From: Topomyia yanbarensis
Taxonomy: Eukaryota > Arthropoda > Insecta > Diptera > Culicidae
NCBI RefSeq assembly: GCF_030247195.1
Contig: NC_080672.1
Coordinates: forward strand, 351,600,413 to 351,664,412
Length of the DNA: 64,000 nucleotides
Direction of reading: 5' to 3'
Numbering within the stretch: the stretch's first letter is position 1; every line of letters begins with the position of its first letter. Position numbers and translations under genes: made by a program. The notes beneath the pieces are model-generated. The model saw only the letters and a program-made list of their open reading frames with translations. It was not told where the DNA came from and did not search any database. This document shows positions 45,230 to 56,631 of this stretch, in pieces.

Positions 45230-46283
45230 TTAAATTTATTTTTGAAAAAAATCGAAGGGGAACGTATTTGTAGTCCTTAGGTTTGTCATAGACGTTCAAT
45301 TCGAAAAAGAACACTAGTTTCGGCTTATCACTTTAATAACATCAGTAACTTTTGTTAAACTATGATTAACATATCAGTCAACTTGAGTACAACATTTAAT
45401 TCAAAAACGGACCTTATAATGTGGAGATCAAGTCGTCTGCCACGTACTGATGTGACTAAGTTGGGATAGGGGTATGCATGGTTTCACCAAATTTTCTCTT
45501 TATGGCGAGATAAAGCAAAGTTTTATTTCGAAATATTTAAAATTGTTTTAGATTATTTTTCGAAATATTTTTCGAAGAGTGTTTTAGTGTTCCGAGAAGA
45601 ATAGCACCACGACAGGTTTGAACTAACCCAACCACGAACTGCACCTCCTTCCCAGGAAGCAATCGAACTTCAGCCAGCTCAGTAAGTACGACCACCCTGT
45701 CAGTTCGTTAAACATGAATATTCTTCCGCGTCACCAGCACCGAATCGGAACAATACTCAATCAGACTTCCTTTCTTCAATTTTTCTCACCAGCTTTCCAA
45801 ATTGTATCTTTTCTTTTTTGCTCCACCCCTTGACAGTCATTGATATTCAAATTTGAAACTGCTCAGTCGTTCGATGTGGCACTCTTCGGCAGCAGCAGCA
45901 TCAGAAACGAAAAAGGACTCAGTGTTCGTTAGTGCCTGCGAACACCTTTCCTTTCGTTTCCCGTCCATTAGCCGACGAAATCCATCTGCACCAGCTCAGC
46001 AGTACCCCGTCATCGGCGAAATCGTCCCGTCGATCGGGACGGGCACAGGAAGAATCAAATTAATATTCAAATCGGCAACGACGAATAACTCACTCGCTTA
46101 TTTATCAAACTCACCATCACCACCGTCGTAACTTCCTTTCGAAGATAACCGAGTGCCAGGCCGGGCCAGGTTGGGCACTATCGTCTTATTAGGATTCAGC
46201 TGATTACGGAAGCTTCCGAAGTTCGGCGCCTTTTGCCGGTGCTCCCGTCTCTCAGCGGAGGTCATAAATAATCCTATCTTTAT
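45230..46283. other. Unique-looking gene-free DNA
   Basis: Positions 45580-46280 show balanced composition and no repeat features. A frame at 45853-46131 encodes a Ser/Ala-rich peptide of 92 residues that I do not recognise; it starts without obvious promoter or splice context. This block runs into the octamer cluster. Confidence 0.4.
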
Positions 46284-47335
46284 ATGCAAATTAGGCTTTT
46301 TGCTTCTCACGATGAACAGAACATACCCCGAAAAAGAAGTGAGCGCCGATATTCTTTTCTTCAAATTTCCTTACCATCCTAGGTGCAGCACGACGAAATT
46401 CCCATGCGTGATCACCCCAGGAAGCTGCAGTCTGCTTGCGTTATGCAACTACGTTCGGCGGTAAGCCTTACCGATAGAGAATCGAAAAAGGTGTTTGGTA
46501 ACAATCCAATATCGCTTTTTAATTTGCATAAACAGTATGCAAATTAGTTCCGTGTATGCGAGGATTCCCGAAAACGGTTGGAATCTGGGACCCCATCAGG
46601 AAAAAGGAAAGAAGCCTCAAATCCTTTTATCCTAATTCGAGCCTGAAGGGTTTCAGGAAGATGTCTATTATAATGCTGGTTGCTATTCGGTGCCCGTTGA
46701 CTGCCGCGCGCTCAGGTAGCGAAGAAAGTGTCTAAATCCTGCAGGCAGGATCCGTTGAACTTTACCCGAACAGAGAAAAGGGGTTCAAGGGTTATTGGCT
46801 TTTGAAGAGCAGCTTGATGTTTGTTTGTTTCGATTTGGCATTCTTTTGCCGGAAAGAAGCTACAAACAATCGGTTTTTTGCTGAGAAATGATGGCAATGG
46901 TGGTACAAAGAAGTGATTGAACGAAGTTCGAGTCAGGCGTACACGTCCGATTCCAGCCTAATATAACCTACTATGTACTATTAACTATCGCAGATATCAT
47001 CCAAATATGACCAGTATGTGTTAAAAGACGGCTGCTTCAATTATGCAAATTCCGTTTCGCAAAAGCAGAAACTATTTCCCAACGCAACATGTTCCCATCG
47101 TTTTTCCATATGTTTATAAATGGGAGATCAGCGCTCAAGTGATTCGCGCCGAATAGGCAGAAATAACCTAATCACCATTGTCACATCATAAATAAGACCC
47201 ATAAATAAACAAAGCATGATCCAACCGAAAAACATGCAAATTCCCACTGTTGCAGGCCTCGGTGCAACGAAAATAATCGCAGAGTCATTCCGCATGCTTA
47301 ACCCTCAGCGAGGCAAGATTAGAAATTATGCAAAT
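46284..47335. promoter_or_regulatory. Cluster of six octamer (POU-type) sites, candidate enhancer
   Basis: Six perfect ATGCAAATT sites lie within 1,052 bp. Octamer cores are at 46284-46291 (+), 46522-46529 (-), 46537-46544 (+), 47043-47050 (+), 47234-47241 (+) and 47328-47335 (+). The second and third form an inverted pair seven bases apart. Five of six read TATGCAAATT. ATGCAAAT is the consensus for POU-domain factors, whose insect members include the Nubbin/Pdm and Vvl proteins. The surrounding DNA is not repeat-derived, and the sites are not copies of one duplicated unit, since the flanks differ. Enhancer activity is inference. Confidence 0.5.
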
Positions 47336-47339
47336 TCGG

Positions 47340-49319
47340 CACCGTGCAAAACAAATATCACCGACAGAAAGGTGGGAACCCTTTTGCCTTCTTTGTTGCA
47401 AACCGATTGATTAGCATCAATATTTGGCACCTTACCTGGCATTTTCGCAATACCTACCAAGTCGGCATCGATTCCCAGTTAGGCACAGGCAAAAAAATGA
47501 GCAAACGAAAAGGGACCAGCGCAAATCGTCGAGGCGTAACAAATCGAGTGTTTTGCAATAAAATAAAATACAAAAAAAACTGCTGCTGCTACCTTTTTCC
47601 ACCGTAGTTTGCATCACAAAAGAAATCAATAAATTGATCATCCTCTCATTCCCATGGGATCGGGGTACACTGGGAATCGGTACGGCGACGATGATGGAAA
47701 TACCTGACTGGAGATGGCTTTTTTATCGATTCGTTTCGGTCCCAATACCTTCCATGGGAGAGAGTGTGTGAATGACGGCGGTAGCAATGCTGCTTTAGGG
47801 ATGTAGGATGTAGATATATTCCACAGTGACTGATTTGAGTTAAATTCTTCTCCACGACGGATCAGTTAAAGTTAGTTCCAACAACTTGCCCGGAATGCAC
47901 TTTCAAGGTGCCTCACAGAACCGAACCGAATCTGCTGCGTGTGACCTCCCGAACATGATTATCAAACAATAAAGCTTGATATCATCGTTCATTAACCGTA
48001 TAATTAACCTCAAATTGCACACAAAAACATAAGCCAGCGAACCACACCACAAGAAAAAAAAAACAGCAGGGCGATACGCCTCCAATTTTTAATTTACTTT
48101 TAAAGCAGGATATGAACTGCGAAAAAAAACAATTCCCGCCAGTTAATGTACTTCCAGCACTTCCATCAGAGTTCATCAAACCGAACCGTCAGTAGCGAGC
48201 AGCGCATCTGCAAAGTGCAGTATTTAATTCATTTTTTTGTATAGACCATTCGTTGTGGTCGGTGATCTGAATTATTTTTACTGTTGCGCTATATCGAATT
48301 AAAGTATACAGTAAAAGAGGCCTTTTTTAATGGGCAAAAAATTGAGTAAAATAAAACCAACATGAATTACTTGACTTACGAAAATGGGACCTCTTCTATT
48401 CCGCCACGATATACTTGGGTAAGAGCTTACCAATAGCAGTTCAGGAAAAGAATGTTTGAATATTACCCTTTGAAGCTATTGATAGCGCTGTCTTGAGACC
48501 ATTCGGAGTTCACGGGCTTCTTGGAATTGAGAGGCCCTGAATTTCAAGCATTCTAAAATATTGAGGTTGGTTAAGAGTACCCGAGTAAAATTCTCATACC
48601 GTCCTTCGAAAAAGCCAAAAATATATGAACCCCGCTTCAGAGTTTACAGCAATCAAAATACCTGGCAGTAATTGGCCATAATAACTTCTAGTACTTTCCG
48701 AACTTAAATGAGATTTTTGGATTTCTAGAGTAATCATGAAACTGTGGGTAACAGGGAAACAGACTGGGATTACAACCACGGCGCTTACGTATTACTCTAA
48801 GCTGCAATACTGCTTTGGATGCAGAACTTTAACTGCGCATGTGTATTGTAGGTATCAAAACCTTTCAGATGATCTATACGAATGACTACCCCTCAGTGGT
48901 AGTCATTCGAATTTGTCTTTTTCTGGCACACCCCGTCATCCTTCCGCTCAAAGGTCTTAAATCTATTTCTATCTGTTTTCAAACTCTGGATACAAGGAAT
49001 ATTATTAGTAATCGCTGTATGTGCCCTGCCACATCAATCGTCCCAAATGTCTTTGCGATGATTTAAATCATTGATGTATTCCATCGAGTTTTAATCTGCG
49101 TTATTCCACTTGTTTATAGTTCGATCTGTTTCTCTGTGGCGCACTGCCTTAGTAAAACTAATATTGACCTTACGTCAAAATAAGAAAAAAAAAACGTTAA
49201 AAACCAACGACGTATGATTTTCCGTCAAATCTCTACCACAGGGCATAAGGAGCGGAGATCACATACACTACCTCCTCAATTCGGTCATCACTAACTCAGT
49301 GAGGCAAATAAGCTGGCGG
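47340..49319. other. Unique-looking gene-free DNA
   Basis: No transposon ends or exons recognised. Composition to about 48200 resembles the octamer block upstream. A 12-bp hairpin lies at 48879-48909. Confidence 0.4.
48879..48909. other. 12-bp perfect hairpin
   Basis: CGAATGACTACC at 48879-48890 and its exact reverse complement at 48898-48909 are separated by 7 nt. Short and isolated; it could be chance or a former small element. Confidence 0.5.
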
Positions 49320-49450
49320 TGCACCGTTATTTTTTAATTTATTTTATGCATTCTATTGAGTTTATTCACACGTTTCATTATATCATTTCATGTATTTTAT
49401 TCTTTTTTAATTATTCTTAATATGTTGTTATGAATTAATTAATGCATTAG
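49320..49450. repeat. Short degenerate TTTATTC repeat
   Basis: TTTTATGCATTCTATTGAGT and CATGTATTTTATTC motifs resemble the other T-rich degenerate blocks. Confidence 0.35.
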
Positions 49451-49819
49451 TTTGGCTGATCATGGGCCTTTTCTGTTTTCACAATGAAAATTCAACTAAA
49501 ATTTATTTCCACTCGTTAAATTTATTATATGTAGTTTTCTGCTGTGTGTTGGATTTTTTTTTCAATATTTTCACAGATTTCAACTATTATTAAACGTTCA
49601 TTTGGATTGTCTTCTCTCGCACCATCGTATACGTCCATGTCGTCTTCGGTTCTCGAACTGCTTTCTTGCCGTTCACTAGTTTACTATTGAGTGCGTACTT
49701 CTAATAAGTTCTTTGCAACAATGAATTAGCAATGATATAGGAAGTCTCGCATTTAAGCGCAAGGTGGATAAAATCGGTGTTTTATAGCGGTTGCGGTGTT
49801 CGTGATATCTCCACAACAA

Positions 49820-51445
49820 ATTCACCGATCGATCTGAGATTTCCCAGTTCGCCCCGAATATATACATGGCGTTACATTAGAATGTTTGTTTGGGTTACTG
49901 TTGTTGTTCCCTGGACATGTTTAGTTTTTGTCGTGATACTTGTTCACGATTTGGGAATACGCAGCCGACAGTCAAACGTTGTTCATGATTACAAGAGCTT
50001 ATTCGCGATTCTTGTGAATGCTTATGACGTTAGCGGGATCAAAGTTCATGATTTTAAGACCTTAGTCACGATGTTCGTAATTTCTATTCACGTTATCGTG
50101 ATATTGTAGTCATGAGCAGAGTGATTCATGTTCATGATTTCAGGATCTTTGTCACGATTTTAAATATTTTTGTCACGAGTTGTGTGATTTGTGTTCATGA
50201 TTTCAGGATCCTAGTCACGATTTTCGTAATTTATGTTCATGTTATCATGATATTTTATTCCAGAGCTTACTTTCAAAGGGTTATGTAACTAATGTTCACG
50301 ATATCAGCAGTTTTTTTGGTTACTAACGGTTTTTTTACTCGGAATAACGTAACAATATGAACTGGATCATTAAAATAAGACTCGTTCGCAATATCTGGTT
50401 CTGTGAACTATATCACGCTCAGTATTTGGGGTTATCAGTGCAGTTTTTGTTTTCTGTCCGGACATCACAATGAACCTTATCAAATGAATAACGAAGTTCG
50501 AGGTCCTGATAGTTTTCAATATCTAATGCTCATACCTATTACTGGTCGCTAGCAGCTGGGTATTTCATGAAAAAGTGCCTGGAACAAAAATGATTCCACG
50601 AATAATATTCCAAATTTTGTGAAAAAGTTCACGTAAAAATTTCATTACCATGTTGCATGAAATTGTAAATGATTGGGGATATGTTCTAAATATCACAAGC
50701 ATGCGAATAGATACTAGATAGATCGTAAATAATGTACTAGGAATCATGATCCCGTTCACGAATACGTGGATAATATTTTATGATTTCGTGAACTTTTTCA
50801 AGAAAACGAATGATAAGTCGTGGCTGTTATACTAGGTATCATGAACCAGTTCACGAATACATGAATGATACTTCATTATTTCGTGAACTATTTCACGAGC
50901 ACGGATATTAGATCGAAACTAATATTGTTAGGAATCATTAACCAGTTCACGAATACATGAATAATATTTCATGATTTCGTGAGCTATTTCACGAGCACGG
51001 ATATTGGATCGTGACTAATATATTAGGGATCATGAATTAGTTCACAAGGATTGCATAGATTCATGAATATAATTCCGAATTTCGTGAAATAGTTCACGAA
51101 AAAATAGCCACAATATTTTGATTTTGTGAACTAATGTTCCTATATCTATGAACAAAATCATGATTAAATTTTTGGTTTCATAATAATGTTCATAAAGTTG
51201 TGAACTAGTTCGCGGACTGAGAATCGAATTAGAAATAATTTGGCGGAATCAGTGACTGGAGTTCACAAAACAAAAACAAATATTTTCACTAACGAAAGCG
51301 TTATACGGGCGTTGTTGTAGAGAAATTGGGCATGATTATAAAAGCTATGATTTTAGTTCATGGTCCTGTTTTCGTAACGTAAAAACGTGATTGTTCCAGA
51401 ATTAATGGCACTTTATCACGATTTTGGGAACAATTTTTTTCCGTG
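49820..51445 (-). repeat. Family E large repeat, copy B (inverted)
   Basis: It is the reverse complement of copy A. GGAGTTCACAAAACAAAAAC (51260), TTCATGGTCCTGTTTTCGTA (51358) and CGTGATTGTTCCAG (51385) correspond to positions 24.44-24.59 kb. ATCATGATAACATGAACATA (about 50230-50249, read on the minus strand) corresponds to 26.27-26.30 kb. From 50741 to 51060 three sub-repeats of about 100 bp can be followed, each with a CAGTTCACGAATAC-like block, a CATGATTTCGTGA-like block and CTATTTCACGAGCACGG. It lacks the family C insertion and so preserves the empty site. Confidence 0.7.
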
Positions 51446-51569
51446 CGTAGTACTTTTTGTCATTAGTTTCCAGGACTCGTGCGAAGTACGAACTTAAATC
51501 GAAACGAGGTGAATGCAGTTTCCAGTCCAAACGAATAAAACCGCGGATATAATTAATAAATTACAAAAA

Positions 51570-52283
51570 AAAACCTGGTTTAAATCAACCTAGTGGTTTC
51601 TCATTTATCCAAATTACGATCCAATGGCCGGCTACGTTTTAAATATAATTGTGAGAATGTCTATTACATTTAATTTTGGTATTATTATTAAAGACAATTA
51701 TGTATTGGCTGATATCTCTGTGGACGATTGATTCTTAAGTTATAATTATTCACGCGCGTTATGGTCTCAAAGGCACGTTTTAAACGGTATAAAATAAGTC
51801 GTACCGAAATACCTGAAACGACAAACTATGTATGTCGAAGATACAACCAATGACATGTGCGATATTTTTACGTAATTGCTAGAACAAGATTCATTCGTAA
51901 CCGAGCGCTCGTTCGTTACACACGCGCGTTATTTGGTGTAACTTTACCTTGAGTTAGGCGATATCGGCGAAGGTGTTTATCCCAGCAACGGCTGGAGTAT
52001 AAACATTACTTTGTGTCAGACAGTGCAGTGTGATGCGGTATTAATCAGTTTTCTTACCTGAAAGACGGCTCCTATACCATCTATCTATTGTGTGAATATC
52101 ACGCGGGTGACCGATAAAAGAAACGAGGGATCAATTCATCTACCAGCTCGTTAAAACCCAACTGGTGAAGTATTTCGTTTTTACTTTTCTTATTGATTTT
52201 TTTACTATTATTGTTTTTAATTTTTTTTTTTAAATTTGATATAAGTTAAATAGTGCGGTCGAGCGTGTTGTTCCCGCAACAAA
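51570..52283 (+). other. Probable I-clade LINE 5' region
   Basis: This is non-coding DNA directly before the LINE ORF1. GC content rises from about 51900 and the stretch 51960-52160 looks like a LINE untranslated leader with an internal promoter, but its start cannot be fixed. A solo family A terminus (CCTGGTTTAAATCAACC) lies at about 51573. Confidence 0.4.
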
Positions 52284-53463
52284 ATGGATGAAGGAGAAGG
52301 ATCTCGCTCCAAAGATGAATCTTATGGGGAAGAGGAACACTTATCCGTTTCGGAGACAAATGATATCTACGATTCACCTTCCCCACTTCCACCCCCAATG
52401 TCTCACAGCTTCCCCGAGTCAAGGTTTACCACGATGGAACCCGTGGTGCTTGGGTGGTATACTTTCGGCCCAAAAATAAACTGTTAAACAGCATAACTGT
52501 TGCGCGGGAGCTGACAAAACGTTGCTCGGCCGTAACCGAGATTAAAATGGTTCAGTTAGATAAACTGCGTGTAGTCGTTACTGACTTGAAACAGGCCACT
52601 ACTATCGTTAGCAATAGCCTCTTCACGATGGAGTATCGCGTATACATTCCTTCTCGCGATGTGGAGATTGACGGTGTGGTAAGTGATGCGAGTCTAACTG
52701 TCGATGACTTGATGAATGATGGAGTTGGCCGCTTTAAGGACCCTAACTTTCAATCAGTTAAAATTTTGGAGTGCAAGCAATTGCACTCAAAGTCCATCGA
52801 AGCTGGGAAGTACTATCCACCAGACTCATTTCGCGTGACCTTCGCCGGATCTGCACTTTTGAGCTACGTTGAAGTCGTCTACCTGCGCGTCTGTTTGTAC
52901 CGCGGGTAATGAATTGTTCCAATTGCAAGCAGCTTGGTCATACGGACACCTACTGCGGCAAATGTGGGGAACGCCTTTCGGATGATACTTGCAGTACGCC
53001 CGCTGATAAGTGTGTTTACTGTGGGAAGAATCCGCATGCACTTTTGACATGCCCAACGTACAAACTTCGCGCGGATAAAATGAAGCGATCCGCCAAAGAT
53101 CGCTCCAGACGCTCTTACGCAGAAATGCTTAAAAGAGCTGTTCCACTTATCTCCGAAAACCCATACGCTCTCTTGCCAATTGACGATAATGTCTCTAACG
53201 ACCCTTTCGAGGGCCATTATTTGGCTCCGCTCGGAAACACTAGGAAGAGATCTAATCCAAACTCACCCGAATTTTCACGTAAGGGTCTTAGGTTGTCCAA
53301 AACAAGGATACAAAATGAAAATAATTTATCAACTGGAAGTGCTGGTACAAATCCGAAGATAATACCTCCTGGTTTTGGGAAATTGAGATACAACCAGGAG
53401 TTCCCAGCACTCCCCGGGGCACCAAAAATCCCAAGTGCTCCAATTTTACAGTCAGATACTTAA
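52284..53463 (+). pseudogene. I-clade LINE ORF1 (Gag-like nucleic-acid-binding protein)
   Basis: The start is MDEGEGSRSKDESY at 52284 and the stop follows 53460. Two frame changes are needed: near 52460 and near 52905. The order is an acidic N-terminus; an RRM-like middle (TKRCSAVTEI, KLRVVVTDLKQA, EYRVYIPSRDVEIDGVVSDA, DSFRVTFAGSALLSYVEVVY); then CCHC knuckles at 52912-53060: C-SN-C-KQLG-H-TDTY-C, a second Cys cluster (YCGKCGERL) and C-VY-C-GKNP-H-ALLT-C; then a basic and Ser/Pro-rich tail. This is the layout of ORF1 proteins of I-clade LINEs, which coat the element RNA. Only the frameshifts break it, so it is the best preserved of the three ORF1 copies in this window. Confidence 0.9.
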
Positions 53464-53611
53464 AGTAAAATAGGATTCCTTAAATTTTCGGACATTGTGG
53501 ACTGGATACTCACAGCTTTCAATATTACCGATCCTCTGTAAAGCTTGCTAGTTGCTATTCTACCAACAGTAAGAACATTTTTAAAACAGTTAACTGAACA
53601 ATGGCGCCTCC

Positions 53612-55200
53612 TTGCAACGATCGAATCCTTCGATGGCTAACTTATTAAACGGAATCAAGGATCTGATCACTGTTTTACAGTGGAACTGCAGAAGTATTAT
53701 ACCCAAAATTGATTCATTAAAACACTTGCTAGATTACAATAATTGTGATCCATTTTCCCTATGTGAAACATGGCTTACTTCTAATATTAAACTCAACTTC
53801 CACGATTTTAACATTGTCCGCTTGGATCGAGAAGACTCATATGGATGGTTACTTTTAGGGATCAAAAAGTGCTACTTCTTCAATCAAATCAACCTCCCCT
53901 TGGCGCCAGGCATTTAACAAGCGACAACGTTAAACAGCAATCAAAGGCAAAGATCTTTGGATTGCTTCTATTTGCATTCCTCCTAGGGCCGTAATGGGAT
54001 ATCGAAGACGACGTGATTGAACACCTTCCCTTGCCCTGCCTATAAAGCCTTCCGGAACGACGGATTAGTTGCTAGCTATCGACTGTACGCGATATTAGAA
54101 AAGCGAATGAAAATTTAATGAAAGCCAAGAAACGTAGTTACTGGCGCCGGTTTGTCGACGAATTAACAAGAGAAACATCAATGAGCACTCTTTGTGACAC
54201 GGCCCGACGTATGTGAAACCGAAACAGTACTAACGAGAGCGTGGAATATTCAAACCGTTGGATATTCGATTTTGCCAAGAAGGTTCATCCGGATTCCGCC
54301 CCTGCACAGAAAACCTACCGCGTCGCGTCGCCTCACAAAACCACGAAGGAAACACCGTGTTTGATGGTGGAGCTCTCACTTGCTCTCTTATCATGTAACA
54401 ATGAAGCCCCGGAGCCAGACAGAATCCAATTCAACTTATTGAAGAAGACTCTGCCAAGAGACGCTTGTTGAATTTACTTAATAAGTTTCTATAATAAGGT
54501 AACATTGTCCCACATGATTGGAGACAAGTGAGTGTCATCGCCATCCAAAAACCAGGAAAACCAGTCTCCGACCACAACTCGTATCGACCGATTGTAATGC
54601 TGTCTTGTACCCGAAAGTTATTCGAGAAAATGATCTTGGGTCGAAGCAAATGGTTTACTGTCAGATACACAATTTGGCTTCCGCAAAGGCAAAGGGACGA
54701 ACGATTGCCTTGCGTTGCTCTCAACAGAAATTCAAATGGCATATGCTAACAAAGAGCAGATGGCATCAGTATTCTTGGATATTTCGGGGCTTTCAATTCA
54801 GCTTCTATCAACATACTTTTTGAGAAGTTGCACCAGCATGGTATTTCAAATAATTTAAATTTAAAATAACTCTTTGCTAAACCTGTTGTCAGAAAATCAA
54901 ATACATTTCTCGCATGGTGATTTATCGGCATCACGATTTAGATACATGGGCCTTCCACAGGGCTCATGTCTAAACCTCCTTCTCTACAATTTTTACGTGA
55001 ATAACATTGACGAATGTCAATTGGCACGGGAAGCAGCTTGCAGATAAGGGTGGTGCTCTATTACAGGTCCCTCCCTCTATCATTACTACCTGCTAAATTT
55101 AAGTTAGACAAGTATAAACTCTTGCAGTCTTTTAGTAACTCGTCAAGGTATCAATTACACAAATTGACTCACATTCACCGTTTAGTGCATTGTTTTGGCA
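53612..55200 (+). pseudogene. I-clade LINE ORF2 (endonuclease and reverse transcriptase), deleted
   Basis: ORF2 begins near 53612, 150 bp after ORF1. VLQWNCRSIIPKIDSLKHLL and CDPFSLCETWLTSNIKLNFH are the N-terminal Asn and Glu blocks of the APE-type endonuclease. After LLGIKKC and DLWIASICIPPR the rest of the endonuclease is deleted at about 53990. The frame resumes with SYWRRFVDELTRETSMSTL and EYSNRWIFDFAKKVHPDSAP, then RT motifs VIAIQKPGKP and DHNSYRPIVMLSCTRKLFEK, FRKGKGTNDCLALLSTE, ASVFLDIS with a frameshift before GAFNS, and RYMGLPQGSCLN. The catalytic YADD-type box is degraded to LADKGG near 55045. RNase H was not found. Many stops and frameshifts: non-functional. Confidence 0.9.
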
Positions 55201-55209
55201 AAGCATAAT

Positions 55210-56631
55210 GCACGCCACTGTACTGAGCTTGTCTCATTTAGTTATCAATTTTTCGCGTTTGTAAACCATTTTATCGATTTACATATGTGTGAAATTTCAA
55301 CTCCCCGGCTAACACCAAAATGCCGAACAAGGATTGCCCTCTGCCACAGCTAACAGGCGAAGTAGAGTGAAGCAGGCAGTAGAGGAGAAACGGAATTTTT
55401 GCTGAGCGCAAATTTAGTTATTCATCATCACAGTCGCTAGGGAGGCTCCAACAAAGGAACGAATTTCTTCTCTCTGGTCAACAGTTAATGATCGCTACAG
55501 CTACAGCCAACATTTACACCAGAAGAACTCGTTTAAAACATGCAATTTTAGTTAAAATTATTTATCTTCTCACTAGATCCGGAGAAAATGATATAAAACC
55601 CGGAGGAGACATTTCAAAGTTTGTGAAGCCAGACTTTTGAATTTGAAAAAATTTTTTTTTCGGATGTCTGACTGATTTCTGGTTCAAAGTCAAAAACCGA
55701 TTCTGAATCCTGGTCGTTGAAGACAAATGAAAACATTTTCTATTAAATGTGAAGACATTTCAAAAATATACTTGGAATCCCTGGAAATGAACCGGTGTAT
55801 AATCTTGTGTACAAGTTCGAGCTGAACTTGCGTATGGAAATATTGTACACATGCTTAGTACGATGTATGTTTACCTGAAGACTGGTACTTGTACACGTAC
55901 AGTATGACTAGATTTAAATATATACAAACTTTTTCATATGGTTCAGGCAACACTCGTTCTCGTTTTTTCTTTTGCTCCTTGTGTGCGAAAGTGCTTTAGG
56001 TTTTGGTGTTGAATCTTAAATAGTCTTTAGAAGTCCATAGATCATCATCTGTTATTGGTGAAATTCAGTCTCGATTGTGGAAAAGGGTGGAAAAATCCTA
56101 TAAGTTTTTGGGGGAAAAATCCTATAGGTTTTTGAAGAGAAAGGAGTTAACAAAAACGTAGACTAGAAGAATATATTGAAGGCTGTAGTATTTTCCTTGG
56201 CCAAACAGCCCTGAATGTTCTAGCAGGGCTCATCGCGTGTTTACAGAACAAAATCTACTGAAGATTGGTCTAGGGCTCAATTTTTCAATGTGATCGCGAT
56301 TTTGGAAACAAAGCTCTGTGCAATTCGTAATGAAATTTTGGAGTCTTTAAAGCAAATACTACATCGATCAATTAAATGAAGAAGCCAACAAATTCGTAAA
56401 TTGTGATGTTGTGCTAAATCGTGAAATGTACGTATTACTACCGCTGTGAAACTTCGCACAGCGCCAGTTCTGAGCATTAGTCAGTTTTTGAGTACACTTC
56501 GAACCGAAAGCATCTCTCGACTTTTGCTGTACTGAACACCGTGTTGAAAAATCAGGCGAAAAATGTGATTTTAATGTTTCGTGTTCCTCTCGTCAGTACA
56601 GATACCGACACCAACTTGGGGCCAGTTAGCC
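55210..56631. other. Gene-free spacer
   Basis: No element ends recognised except the GGAAAAATCCTATA duplication near 56090-56130 and the hAT target duplication at 56624-56631. Open frames are short and unsupported. Confidence 0.4.

Noticed and set aside
45853..46131. 92-codon Ser/Ala-rich frame next to the octamer cluster
   Set aside because: No domain or gene structure; could be a first exon, but nothing supports it.
50741..51060. CRISPR-like regular repeats
   Set aside because: The ~100-bp units are degenerate sub-repeats of family E with no conserved repeat/spacer alternation, and the genome is eukaryotic.
52826..53217. Overlapping minus-strand open frames over the I-clade ORF1
   Set aside because: Antisense shadows of the Gag-like protein; the plus strand shows clear zinc knuckles.
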